Positions 23,791 to 35,399 of a stretch of DNA of 64,000 nucleotides are shown here, piece after piece. The notes under the pieces were generated by a model. That model had not been told where the DNA came from. It searched no databases and saw only the letters and a program-made list of their open reading frames with translations. The DNA comes from Loripinus fragilis. Lineage: Eukaryota; Mollusca; Bivalvia; Lucinida; Lucinidae. Within the stretch, counting starts at the first letter, position 1, and every line of letters starts with the position of its first letter. Location: NCBI GenBank assembly GCA_964019695.1, contig OZ026516.1, forward strand, positions 76,277,018 to 76,341,017. Reading direction: 5' to 3'. A program made the position numbers and the translations under genes.

Positions 23791-24149
23791 AGTATTCGGA
23801 GCCAAAGTTTTTGCAATCCCAAGTCCAGTGAAGTAAATTGTGTCGCTTATCTTACATGAGCATATACCTTGACATACTGCAGTAGAAAGAGAGACACAGT
23901 GCCACTGGCGGTGGCTAGCATGTACCGATGGCGATGGCACCGGAGCAAGGAAACGCTGGCGGCGGTCGTATGTGCTGCATGGCGTGGTGCGGAGCAGAAG
24001 AAAACAGTTCGGAGCAGAAGAAAGCAGTTCGGGCTGTCAATGCAATGCCATGTAAGTCCAGATGGACAGCAGGCAGGACAGGGACTATGAGTACATAAAA
24101 GTGACTTTGGGAATTAAAAAAGCTAAATTTCTGGTAGAAATGGAGCTAT
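23791..24149. other. Single-copy-looking stretch, no gene recognised
   Basis: Locally GC-richer sequence, with CACTGGCGGTGGCTAGC and two close copies of TTCGGAGCAGAAGAAA (about 24,009 and 24,024). A 73-codon frame from 23,869 has no recognisable domain and no support as a gene. Confidence 0.4.
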
Positions 24150-25240
24150 TTCCACGCAAAGCCAATGCTGGCTAATCTAGTCTGATGGGAACCTCCAAGC
24201 CAGGCGCTGTGCAGTTGCAGAGCCTACCACTAAACAGGACTCCAACATACCATGACCCTGCAAGAGGACTTGCAGGCCGTTTGAGTCTGCAGAGACTGCA
24301 GACTGATACAGGCGACCAGGCTAGGTCTGTCCTAGCAGTTAGTGCATCACAATGGTCAGCTTAAAGTGGAAGTGGAAGCAACCAAGTCCACCTGACTGCG
24401 AAATATACAAGAACAGAGTGTGACAATACCATACTTGTCTGACACTGGGGAAAGAGAGGGGAGCATCATTCATCCAAGAGTCAACTAAAATACCCCTGAC
24501 CATAGGTATATCAGACGAATAGCTCGATGCTTAAAAAAGAATAAATTACTGATCTTGAAAGTGGAATGGCAGGGCTATAGAAACTGTCAATTCCAAGTTG
24601 TACAAAATGCTTTTGAATTACCCCTGCCAAGCTTAGTTCTATAAGAAAGCTGAGATTACCCCACGCATGGTTCCATAATTTAGTGTCTCAGAGATCCCCA
24701 CTCAGTGCATTCAGAGTGGAAGATTCTAAGATTCTAAGGATGTATATACACATCCATTTATACAGATAATTCCAAGGGTAGCAGTTCACTTTGTGAAATG
24801 AATTATCCTTAGCCAGAATAAGCCAGTTATATTTCATTAGCCCATGACCCGCCCACTTCCTTTTGATTTCAGCCAATCAGTTGCGAGAAACGGGCCATAT
24901 TCAGTGTGGTTTATTTTCCATACCTCACACTTTTTTGAGAAAATTTCCATAGCATGATGAGAGGAAATTGCTAGCGAAATGTTATTTTCACCAAATTTAG
25001 TTTATTTTCAGAACCCTAAAGAAATCTGTGATAGAATATTGACACAAAATGATGTAAATTTCAAATTTCAGCTGTTTCACAGCAGAAAACACTGACCAGG
25101 CTACATGTGTACATTGAAGCCTGGTCAGAAATCCCAAAATGCTATTTGATAAAAACACAATCACACTATCAAACGGCACATAAATATACACTATGATTTG
25201 AGTGTCTCCGCTGTTTGCGAATCAGAATAAAATACACAAA
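24150..25240 (-). repeat. DR-X dispersed repeat, inverted copy
   Basis: Reverse complement of sequence found at 51,290-51,830. Landmarks are GAACAGAGTGTGACAATACC (24,413), CCAAGAGTCAACTAAAATAC (24,475), GATCCCCACTCAGTGCATTC (24,693) and TTAGCCAGAATAAGCCAGTT (24,810), each with its mirror image in the 51-kb copy in the opposite order. The right part (24,890-25,240) is not obviously shared. No coding frame is supported. The whole repeat has the look of a non-autonomous, minisatellite-linked element. Confidence 0.75.
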
Positions 25241-26185
25241 CAGTGGGGACTGATCAGCCTATACATCTGTAACGTGTGATCAGTGATGCCCTTATTCTAA
25301 CCATAGCCCTGCCAATAAGGGTGTTTTTCTCTATGTTTGCCCTTATTCTAACCAAAGCCCTACCAAAAAGGGTGATCATCTCTATTTTTGCAAAGACTTG
25401 CCAAAAATGTTTTTTTCTGCATTTTTGCCTTAACCTTTACAAAAGCCCTAGGTGTTTTACTCTAATTTTACCCTTTTTCTAACCAAAGCACTACCAAAAA
25501 GTGTGTTTTTCTCCATTATGCACTTATTCTCCATTTTGCCCTTGTTGTAACCAAAGCCCAGCAACAAAGGGGATTATTCCTCTATCTTGCCCTTATTCTT
25601 ACCAAAGCCCTACCAAAACGGTGATTTTCTCTTTTTTGCCCTTATTATAACCAAAACCCTACCTAAAAAAGGGCGTTTTCTCAAGTTTGCCATCATTCTC
25701 ACCAAAAACCTACAAAAAGGTTGCTTTTTCTCTATTGATACCCTTATTCTAATCAAAGCCCTACCACAAATTTTTGTGTTTTCTCTCTATTTATGCCCTT
25801 ATTCTTACCCCAAATCCTACCAAAAACGTTTTTTTTCTCTATATTTGCTTTTCTTCTAAAAAGCTCTACAAAAGGGGTGTTTTTCTCTATTTTCACACTT
25901 ATTCTTACCAAAGCCTGCCAAAAAGTGTTTTTTCTATTTTTGTCTTATTCTAAACAAAGCCCTACCAAAAAGGATATTTTGCTCTATTATTACCCTTAAC
26001 CTAATCAAAGCCCCACCAAAAAGGGTGTTTTTCTATATTTTTGCTCTTATTCTAACCAAAGCCCTACCAAAAGGGGTGTTTTCTCTATTTTTGCTCTTAT
26101 TCTAACCAATGCCCTACCAAAAAGGGTGTTTTCTCTATTTTTGCCCTGGTGTGTTTCTCTATTTTTGCTCTAATCCTAACCAAAG

Positions 26186-26376
26186 ATGTTCTCAAAAGGG
26201 TATCCTTTGGAAGCAAAGACTGCACCAAAAAATTGAAACTAGAGTGTGCATATTTCCTGGGCCAGACTAGCTAGTTTCTGCCTTTAAGGCTTCATCAGTA
26301 TCCCTCTAATAGTTTCAAAGCTCCACAATTTAAACCCATGATCCCAAAGGACAAGAAAATAAAAAAAACTGCCCAG
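26186..26376. repeat. Module C, partial copy
   Basis: Contains AAAGGGTATCCTTTGGAAGC, GTGTGCATATTTCCTGGGCC and CATGATCCCAAAGGACAAG, also found at 26,862-27,188 and inverted at 36,505-36,888. It ends about where the other copies carry the CAGCTGTAGTGA segment. Confidence 0.8.
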
Positions 26377-26861
26377 CCACAAGGGTATTTTTCTCTATTT
26401 TTGCCCCAAAACCTGTCAAAAAGTGTGTTTTTTGTATTTTTGCCCTTATTCTAATCAAAGCCCTACCATAAAGGGTGTTTGTCTTTATTTTTGCCTTATT
26501 CTATCCAAAGCCCTACCAAAAAGGATATTTTGCTCTATAATTGCTCTTATCCTAATCAAAGCCATACCAAAAACGGTGTTTTTTCTCTATTTACGCCCTT
26601 ATTCTAACCATAACTTATTTTTCTCTATAATTGCTCTAACCATAACCAAAGCCCTGCCACAGAGGGTCTTTTTCTCTTTTTTTGCCTTATTCTAACAAAA
26701 GCTCTACAACAAAGAGTGTTTTACTGTATTTTTGCCCTTATTCTAACCAAAACCTGCAATTAAGGGTGTTTTTTCTCTATTTTTACCACTATTCTAACCA
26801 AAGCCCTGCCAAAAAGGGTGCTTTTCTCTATTTTTGCCCTACCAAAAAGGGGGATTTCACT

Positions 26862-27188
26862 AAAAGGGTATCCTTTGGAAGCAAAGACTGCACCAAAGAA
26901 CTGAAACTAGAGTGTGCATATTTCCTGTGCCAGACTAGCTAGTTTCTGCCATTTAGGCTTCATCAGTGACCCTCTATTAGTTTCAAAGTTCCACAATAAA
27001 ACCCATGATCCCAAAGGACAGGAAAATAAAATCTACACTGGCAGGGAGACGTTCTACCGCCGCCACACAGTCCCAGTCACCAGCTGTAGTGAGGTCAAAT
27101 ATGTTCTTAAAAGGGTATCCTTTGGAAGCAAAGACTGCACCAAAGAACTGAAACTAGAGTGTGCATATTTCCTGGGCTAGACTAGCTA
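26862..27188. repeat. Module C, copy with duplicated ends
   Basis: A ~75-bp block starting AAAGGGTATCCTTTGGAAGC occurs at 26,872 and again at 27,110, flanking a centre with GGGAGACGTTCTACCGCC and CCCAGTCACCAGCTGTAGTG. The centre matches 36,630-36,760 in inverted orientation and, in part, 29,336-29,402, where it adjoins a PLE-A 3' end. The forward frame of the centre reads FYRRHTVPVTSCSE; the counterpart at 29.35 kb (minus strand) reads FYRSHTIPVTSCSE and runs into the PLE antisense tail, suggesting module C derives from a PLE endonuclease-side sequence. Confidence 0.75.
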
Positions 27189-27845
27189 AAAAAAGCTTCG
27201 CCAAAAAGGTTGTTTTCTCTATTTTTGCCCTAACCCTTACCTGCCATGCAGGGTGTGTTTTTTTTTTTCGCTATTTTTGCCCTTATTCTAACCAAAGCCC
27301 TGCAGCAAAGGGGGTTATTTCTCTATTTTTGCTTTTATTCTTACAAAAGCCCTACCAATAAGGGCGTTTTCTCTATTTTAACCTGATTCTAACGAAACCT
27401 GCTCTAAAAACAAAGAGTGTTTTATTATATTTTTCTCTGACCTAACCTAAGCCCTACCCACTATTTTGCCCTTATTCTGACCAAAGCTTCGACAAAAAGG
27501 TTTTTTTTCTTTATTTTTGCCCTAACCCTAACCAAAGCCCTGCAATTAAGGTTTTTTTTTTCTCTATTTTTTTCCACTTTTATAACCAAAGCACTGCCAA
27601 AAAGGGTTTTTTTTTATTTTGTCTCTTATCCTAACCAAAGACATACCAAAATTTTTTTCTCTATTTATGCCCTTATTCTAACCAAAGCTTCGCCAAAAAG
27701 GTTGTTTTCTCTATTTTTGCCCTAACCCTAACCAAAGCCCTGCCACAAAGGGTGTTTTTCACTATTTTAGCTCTTATTCTAACAAAAGCCTTACAACAAA
27801 TAGTTTTTTCTCTATTTTTGCCCTATTCAAACCAACTCAACTCCA

Positions 27846-28190
27846 ATTTAAATTCAAAGGCTTTGGTTAGAATAAGGTCAAAAATAGAGAAAACGTATTT
27901 CAGGCTGAGCTTTGGTTAGAATACGGGCAAAAAAAAAATGAGGAAACATTCTTTGTGGCGGGGCTTTGGTGCCACAGGGTTGTCTGCAAATTGTAATTGA
28001 GGTATTTCCTGATCATACACACTATTTTTGGTTAGAATAAGGGCAAAAAATAGAGAAAGACACACTTTTCGGGAGTTTTTTGGTTAGAATAAGGGCAAAA
28101 GATAGAGAAAAACACACTTTGATAAGGGCTTTGCTTAGAATAAGAGCTTAAACTAAGAAAAAACACCCTTTTTGGTAACGCTTTGACATA
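27846..28190 (-). repeat. Min51 in reverse orientation with a PLE-B tip
   Basis: Orientation flips at ~27,846-27,860: units now read GGCTTTGGTTAGAATAAGGG and AAAAATAGAGAAAACACCC. Inside, 27,965-28,027 is a PLE-B 3' tip in plus orientation (GGGTTGTCTGCAAATTG to ACACACTATTTTT). Confidence 0.88.
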
Positions 28191-28809
28191 TTTGATTTAA
28201 TGCCTCTGATACCGAAGCCGCATTTTTAGACTTGCATTTGTCAATTTCTAATGATATTGTTTCTACCAAAATTTATGGTAAACGTGACGACTTTGATTTT
28301 GAAATTGTCAATTTCCCATTTTTAGATGGTGATGTTCCTCGTTCTACATCCTATGGAGTCTATATCTTTCAACTCATTCGTTTTGGTATAGAGCATCCAG
28401 CTATGTTACTGACTTCAACACTCGCAATAAATTATTAACTCAGAAACTTCTTAAACAGCGCTATCGGTATCATAAACTTCGCAAAACATTTTCAAAATTT
28501 TATAGACGATACTATGATTTGATTTCTAAATTCCAAGTTGGACTTAAATCTCTCTTGCACCAAGGACTTTCGGAACCTGATTTCTATGGTGACTTGGTGT
28601 ATAAGTTGAAGAAGATTGTTGGCTCTAATAATTTTTCAGCGCAGTTCATTAAAATAATTTCCCATTATAAAAAGATTGGCTATAACATTAATGTATTGCA
28701 ACAGACTGCATGCTTGGTAGTCAACCCAATCACGGTTGGCAGCTTTGCTTTCCTCTTTAATTGCACGCTGGTGGGTCGGACTTCAGAGTCTATGATGGTT
28801 CCGACTTAA
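28191..28809 (+). pseudogene. Penelope-like RT C-terminal fragment (PLE-A copy 2)
   Basis: Same coding segment as 19,595-20,286 but starting later, just after the catalytic box: SDTEAAFLDLHLSISNDIVS near 28,210, then RDDFDFEIVNFPFLDGDVP and SYGVYIFQLIRF. At ~28,386 the sequence TTTTGGTATAGAGCATCC has one extra base against TTTTGCTAGAGCATCT of the 48-kb copy and shifts the frame. The tail frame 28,519-28,809 (MISKFQVGLKSLLHQGLSEP to a TAA stop) is intact. It is preceded by inverted Min51 and followed without a gap by the PLE-A 3' region. Confidence 0.9.
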
Positions 28810-29335
28810 AGACTTATCTATTGATGAGATGGTAGGGGCCTGATGCTTTGGCTGTTTGTCGGGCCCACCGGGGTTTACCTGTTGGATTTCTTTTGCTCCG
28901 GTATTCAGTTTAATTTACTGTTGAGTCCTTATCCTTGCTTTATCTCCTTGTTATATCTTGATTTATATGTTTTAGGAGATGATGCATTGATAAGTTAGGG
29001 GTCTTTCATGCAAACCAAATATTTATGTGTCTTGATCCACATCTGAATTAAGGGTGAGGTTGGCGCCGTTAAACCGGTTTAAGCCCTCCAGTAAAATATT
29101 TTACTGACCGTTCCAAGGCGGTACTTCTTTTGGGGATCTTTTATGTTTTTGTTCTGTCTTGTGTTTGCTATGTTTTGTGCGCGTCTGTTTATATGTGCAT
29201 TGTGGTCACCTGCTGGGAAAGGGCTGACCTCTTGGCTCTCGTTTGTGGTGTCTTCTGTGAGTTTGTCACTTTCCCATTGGTATCCTGGGTCAGGTGTGGT
29301 ACTTGATTGTATCGATTCCTGATCTTTGCAACCTT
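28810..29335 (+). mobile_element. PLE-A 3' region, copy 2
   Basis: Near-identical to 20,287-20,806 up to GATTCCTGATCTT; after that it diverges from the endonuclease-bearing copy. The antisense strand keeps the tail KIRNRYNQVPHLTQDTNG, here extending past the TAG of the first copy because CTACTGTGAG is CTTCTGTGAG. Confidence 0.85.
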
Positions 29336-29672
29336 ATTACTTTCACTACAGCTGGTGACTGGGATTGTGTGGCTGCGGTAGAACGCCTTCCTCCCCTTTA
29401 CTATACACGGCCTCCAATCTCTGCCTCCTTCTCCAAAAAGAACAGAACGTAAAGTGAGGCGAAGGCCCTTCCGGGAAGCAGGCAGTGGGCATAAACAATG
29501 GAACACGGTAAGTTGTGTTGACACATTTTCAATCATAAGTAAATTTTCAGCGCAAAACTCGAAAATCTAAGAATGCTATGCTTCGGGCAATTGTTCAAGC
29601 TATCCGTAGAGCATGCTGTTTGTACATTTGAACTTAGTTTGTAAGCGTTAGAGCTTTTCTCCCGTTGCACAG
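29336..29672. other. PLE-associated flank with module C homology, remainder unknown
   Basis: 29,336-29,402 matches the centre of module C (CACTACAGCTGGTGACTGGG, GTAGAACGCCTTCC). An open minus-strand frame from 29,536 to 29,189 runs through this segment into the antisense PLE-A tail without interruption, with an upstream part (LRLTLRSVLFGEGGRDWRP) that I do not recognise. 29,540-29,672 shows nothing identifiable. Confidence 0.5.
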
Positions 29673-30524
29673 TTGGTTAGAATAAGGGCAAAAAATAGAG
29701 AAAACACCTTTTGTTAAGGCCTTTGGTTAGAATAAGAGCTTAAATTAAGAAAGACAACTTTTTGGTAAGAATTGAAGAAAAAAATATAGAAAAACACCCT
29801 TTTTGGTATAGCTTTGGTTATATTAAGGGCAAATATAGAGTAAAACACTCTTTGTGGTATGGCTTTGATTAGAATAAGGGCAAAATAGAGTAAAGCGCTC
29901 TTTGTGGTAAGACTTTGGTTAGAATAAAAGACAAAATACTGAAAAAAACACACCCTTTTTGGTAGGGCGTTGGTAAGACTAAGGGCAAAAACAGAGTTAA
30001 CCACTCTTTGTGGTAGGGCTTTGGTTAGGTTTAGGGCAAAAATAGGGAAAAACACCATTTGTGGAAAGGCTTTGGTTAGAATAATGCAAAAATTGAGAAA
30101 AATACATTTTTGGCTGGTCTTTGGTTAGAATAAGGGTAATAAATAGAGCAAAACATCCTTTTTGGTAAGACTTTGGTTAGAATATGGGCAAAAATAGAGC
30201 AAAACCCCCTTTAAGATAAGGCTTTGGTTTGAAAAAGGTAAAATAGAAAAAAACATCCTTAGCGGCAGGGCTTTGGTTAGGTTTGTGACAAAAATAGAGA
30301 AAACACCATTTATGGTAGCGCTTTGCTAAGAATAAGGACAAAAATAGAGAAAACATCCATTTTGTTAGGGCTTTGATTAGAATAAGGGCAATAATAGAGT
30401 AAACACTTTTTTTGTCAGGGCTTCGGTTAGAATAAGGGCAAAAATAGAGAAAAAAACATCCTTTTTGGTAGGGCTTTGGTGAGATAAAGCTCCAAAATAG
30501 AGAAAACACCCTTTTTGTTAGTAG
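29673..30524 (-). repeat. Min51 minisatellite, reverse orientation, left of the foldback element
   Basis: About 16 units reading GGCTTTGGTTAGAATAAGGG and CAAAAATAGAGAAAACACCC. Same orientation as 35,779-36,504, so the two probably formed one array before the 5.2-kb element inserted. Frames such as 29,714-30,058 only follow the repeat. Confidence 0.93.
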
Positions 30525-30545
30525 ACGGATGGCTGAGAATGGGTT

Positions 30546-30920
30546 TGCTCCCCCCCTAGGGAATTTTGCAGACATATCCTATCTTGTAGAGAATTGAAAG
30601 CCGAGTCTTTTAAGAGATGTTTGCACTCTGTGCTCCGGGGCGTTAGTCTGTAAGAGCATGTAACATACGTTACTTAATCAAACTAAGAAATAGTAAATTG
30701 AAAGTTTGGGCTACAAATTAAAGACATTAAAATATTCATTTTTAAAAATCATTCATATAGTCTGCATACTGGATATCTTAACTACACATGACAGCCATTT
30801 GAACAAAATTGCCGCTTCCTAAGGTGTCATATGCGTTACATAAATCAGATAACCCATTAAAATTTGCAAGTGTGGCTGACATCATTTACATTCACAATCT
30901 CTCTGTGTGTTTTGCAAAAT
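30546..30920 (+). repeat. Left terminal inverted arm of the foldback element
   Basis: Outer arm with the C-run start, GCAGACATATCCTATCTT, GGGGCGTTAGTCTG, TGTAACATACGTTAC, TTGAAAGTTTGGGCTAC, TACTGGATATCTTA and ATGCGTTACATAAAT in this order. The same words appear in inverse order and complement at 35,400-35,766. Confidence 0.82.
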
Positions 30921-31971
30921 TTTTTTAACCATGTCTGACTAGCTTATGCAATTGGCTAACAGAAAAATTAAAGTTTGTTTCCCTAGCTTGAATATTTTTT
31001 CTGGAATAACCAATTAAACAACCCTACCCCTACCCAGTTTTAAGGTAAAATGTTTGGTATTAAAACTAAAGTAAAAATGGTTAAAAATAATTGCAGTTGA
31101 TGAATGTGTTTCATTGTTTGGGATTTATTTGCTTATTTGAAAAGACTCATAAATCTGCAAGTTTGTTGCAAAATTTTTAATATCAGAGGCTGTAACATAT
31201 GATACCTGATGTAATAAATGGACAAGCTTATTGTCTTTACGTAAGATATGCCTAAAATGTTTTAATCTCCTCGAGGGAATTTTGCAGACATATTCTTTCT
31301 TATAGTACAACTCAAGCTGCATCAAATAAGGGATGTTTGCACTCTCTATGTTTGGGCGTTAGTCTGAAACAGCGTGTTACATGCGTCGCTATATCAAATA
31401 AAGGAAATGTAGTTTGAAAGTTTGAGCTAAAATTGTGAAAAAACTTGCAGCTGTTGGATATCTTACATTGTTTAGGGATTTTAAACTGGCTCCTATGATA
31501 AAGACTTATATATCTGCTAGTTGTCATCAAGTTTTAAAGATCAGGGAGCGTTACATATGTTAGCGTGATAAGTAAAATCATCAAACAGTATTTTGACATT
31601 AAGCTGAGTAAGGGCCTACTCCATCCTAATCCCCTTTGGAATTCTGCAGACAAATTACATCTTATGTAGCCATTCAAGGTGCATTTAATAAGAAATGTTT
31701 GCACTCTGTAAGTTGGGGCGTAAGCCTGTAACAGCTTGTTACATATGTTACTATATCAATTTGAGAATAAGAAATTTGTTTGAGCTACTAAAAGAAGACA
31801 TTAAAATTATCTAATAAATTGACATTCTTATAGTCTTTATACTGGATGTCTTTAGTACATATGGAAGCTGTTTAACAGCTAACTGTGGTGTTATGTGCGT
31901 TACATGAACCTAATTATAATTCAAAAGCTATAATTGTGGCTATCGTCATTTAGTTAAACAACTACTATGAC

Positions 31972-32228
31972 TTGTTTGTTTGTTTGTTTGTTTTGTTACT
32001 TTACGTCCCAAGTCAACAGCTATTGTCATGGCGGGACGGTCAGTTCACCTAACCACACTTTTTCCTGGGCAAGCTAGAACTAGTGGTTAACCAGTACTTC
32101 GTGCACATACTTTCGCTTGTAACTGACAACAACCCTTCTTGAGTGATTCAGCGGAAGGGAGGAGAATGACCGTAGAAATAATTTCATGATCAATCTCCAC
32201 GAAAGTATGGGACCGGGCCGGGATCGAT
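31972..32228 (-). mobile_element. SINE-like insertion with (CAAA)n tail
   Basis: On the minus strand it starts with AATCGATCCCGGCCCGGTCC, which resembles a decayed pol III B-box region, continues for ~220 bp and ends GACTTGGGACGTAAAGTAAC followed by AAACAAACAAACAAACAAA. The end domain (GGGACNTAAAG near an A/C-rich tail) is shared with the SINE at 37,205-37,349. It interrupts the third module of the left foldback arm. The 5' tRNA-like head seems truncated, as no A box is visible. Confidence 0.6.
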
Positions 32229-35200
32229 TGGTTTCAAACTGTTTTATTAGATTTTACAAACATATACTCAATTGATGAACAGGAAAAACCAAGTTTGCTT
32301 TTGTATCTTAAATATATTGTCTTATAGGAGCTTTTACACAGCCCTACTCCCAGTTTTACAGAGAAGCGAATTTTGTTGTTACCGTTAAGTAAAACACATG
32401 AAAGCGATTACAGCATGTGGATATTTTTCATTCTCTTAGTCTGTCTTGCTCATATATCTGCAAGATGTCATTAAATTTAAGATCAGGACACTTAATGTGT
32501 ACTTATAAGTCTTTGGTGCCAAAACACTAGAAATTATATTCATTTCTGATTATCAAGCCCATGGACTGTTTTTACAGATGTTATTAATGACCTTTTGGAC
32601 ACATTTCCTGATACGGTGCATATAATGCTTAATGTAGAGCCACAAATGAAAAAGATAGTTTTACATTTTTACAAGAAAATACAATAAATGAAATGGTCCA
32701 AACTATTTCTCATCGATTTAACACTCATGTTAAACGTTTGTCGTTGTCTTCTTCTGTGGTAATCATTATTATCACACGCCTCCTTGCAACTAGTAAAATC
32801 ATCACACAATATTTCAATCATTTACTGTTATTCAATTTTACCACCGGCCCACTCAAAATTGATGAGCCATTATCAACTTTCCAATTTTGCCATTTATGGC
32901 TCGGAACATTCGGAAACTGATATGAATTCCTAATAGTTGGCTCTTTGAGTATGTGTTTCAAGTGATACTCTGCAAGTAGGAGAAAGACTAAAGCTTTACA
33001 TGGAGAAAACTATGCCATTAAGAGCAATGAGTACCTGGACTGATGTACCTTGATATTTCTGTGATAAAGAATCATATCTTAGCTGGTTAACTTTTATAAA
33101 TGTAGCCTTTCCATACATGCAACCCACATATTTTCATCTAATAATGTCTCTGCACTTATTATCTTTCCCCAAGCATACAAAAACTTATTTGAAGTCTTAG
33201 TACTTCTGAAGTGCTGAAACCGAGGTAACTCTTTCCCTTCAGATAAACGAACTAGATGTATCACAGCAGGTGAAGCAATGAAATGCAGGATGAACAGAGC
33301 GCAAATAGACCCTTTCAATTCAATGATTCACTAAGTTTCTAAGATAAGAGCGCTTTTTAAAGGATGTAACATATATAACTCGTCATAATAAATGAACAAG
33401 GGCATTGTCGTGACATCCTTTATGATTAGACAGTCAGAGGCAAGTGTTTTTAATTTCTGTGTTTTCAATGGATCATGGAATGAGGCACCTTATCAACTTG
33501 TTTACTCTTTATAAATCTTCCATAGAGCATAGAACTACTGGTTATCCCATTCTACCTATAGTCCACTTTCCTTCTTTTGAATGCAACAGCTAATGATATG
33601 GCTGCAAAAACTGAGAAATCATAGGTTTTACATTATATTAAGACATGCTTCAATGTACTGACATCAAAAAACAACCTACTGCAAACATAATTGATGGCAA
33701 TGTCCAACTTCATATTCTTTCTCTTATACCAGATAACTTTCAAGGTGTAACAGAAATTGTTTCAGACGGTCTGCCAAAACCGTCAAGAGTCAACATTGTA
33801 ACGAAAGAAAACTTATAAAGTTCTTTGGGCGCAGCAAAATACTATTGATCTAAGACCTTAGGACTTAAGCACCAAAAGACTGGATAAGTTCCATGGCAAA
33901 TGATGCAAAAAAGCAGCCTATCAAATTTATGTTTGACCAATGTCAGAAATCTTAAAGTATTCTTAGAGGTACACGGTAGAGACATAGATTTTGCAAAATC
34001 AGAGCAAAGTTGTCATTTGACTAGCGCGGATGCAGATGCAGCTGCAGTAAGATTGCTCTTGCCACTTCACTGGAAGAGATATATACCAGAGTCATACTCC
34101 ATTGTATGCATATATGTGAAATGGCATTAAACCCATATTTAATCAGGTGTTTGATCCCATGACACTGACATGCTGTTTCTGCTTTTGAAGAATGCTAAAG
34201 ATTCAAGTTTGGCTGAGTCAAGTTGTTTGACGCTGGCACTGGCCACACATACAAAGAAAATTGAGTCTTTTGATGGCAAAAGAGGAGGCAAAAGAGGAGG
34301 ATCACACAAAATGCTTACAAGTGATGTTTGTCACAATTACCAATTTTAAAAAGTAATCTTAATTAATGTAACACATATAACACCAGAGGAAGCTGTATAT
34401 TTGTTAAAAATCTTTTCTTATGTATCAAAGGTATTCAGCATGCAAACTACATGAATAATTCAAATAAATAGATAGTTTTATGCCTTCTTTCTGTTTCCCA
34501 GACTTTCAATTCATTTATTCTTAAATTGATTTGGTAACATACATATCATACCATTACAGGCTAAACCCCTAGTAAATAGAGTGCAAACATCTCTTATTTG
34601 ATGCAGCTTGAATTGTTCTTTAATGTAGGATATGTCTGCACATTCCCACCCAAAGGGTTGGAGAGGAACAGGGTTGTACTCAGTTTGCAGTCCTAATACA
34701 ACGCCATGATTCTACTGGTTGTGATGAAATGGGTGATTATATTGCCATAGAAGCAGACACAATGATAGACATTGTGAGGGTGACTTGAATAAAGATTGTT
34801 TTTGAATAGTTTTATTTAATAGGAATATTTATTAAACTGTGTCATTTAAATGAGAACTATTATTTTCTATCTATATGTCTATATATTTTTAATATTATAG
34901 GCATAAGGAAATATGTGATTAAAAAGGTTATATATAACATAGGTAACACAATTCCATGGGCTTGTTATCAGCAATGACTGTAATTACTAAGACTAAGGCA
35001 CCAGAGGCTAGAGATTAATAGGAAAACATGTGAAAAAAGGTATTTTTCTGAAATATCTCTTACTTCCAAGAAAATTTCCGAGCTCATTCATTATGCCATG
35101 TAACATACGTTACATACTTTAATAAGTGCTCTGATCCTGATGTCAAACTTGTTAATGCATTGTACTTTATTGCATTAGCAAGACAGTGCCAAAAATGTAA

Positions 35201-35399
35201 GATATCCACAAGCGTCAAATATTTTCATATATTTTTCTTCAATAATTGATACCAAAATTGGGTACTTAAAATTGGGGGTAGGGTTGTTTAATAGCTCATA
35301 TAAAACAATGTATTTGAGATAGAAAAGCAAACTATGTTTTTTCTATTAGTCAAATGAGTATTTTAGTAAACTAAGATTAAAAACACTTGTAAAAATGCA

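Larger units (their letters stand above)
25286..27845 (+). repeat. Min51 minisatellite, long degenerate array
   Basis: Roughly 45 diverged copies of the ~51-bp unit (CTTATTCTAACCAAAGCCCT, CCAAAAAGGGTGTTTTTCTC), with many truncated units. Two stretches of module C interrupt it (26,186-26,376 and 26,862-27,188). Because 51 is 17 codons, frames stay open across several units and give repetitive peptides; these are not genes. Confidence 0.93.

Noticed and set aside
23869..24090. 73-codon Arg-rich frame as a possible gene
   Set aside because: No recognisable domain, no second copy, no supporting context; locally higher GC explains the open frame.
25276..27361. Many small hydrophobic frames (repeating ALPKRVFFSIFALILTK-like peptides)
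   Set aside because: The 51-bp minisatellite is 17 codons long, so frames stay open across units and repeat the same peptide in all three phases. The same occurs at 29.7, 35.8, 43.3, 50.5 and 63.0 kb. No start context or conservation beyond the DNA repeat.
32693..34130. Possible genes inside the foldback element (frames at 32,693, 33,094, 33,900)
   Set aside because: Each is under 80 codons, lacks known motifs, and is not collinear with others into a transposase or polymerase.
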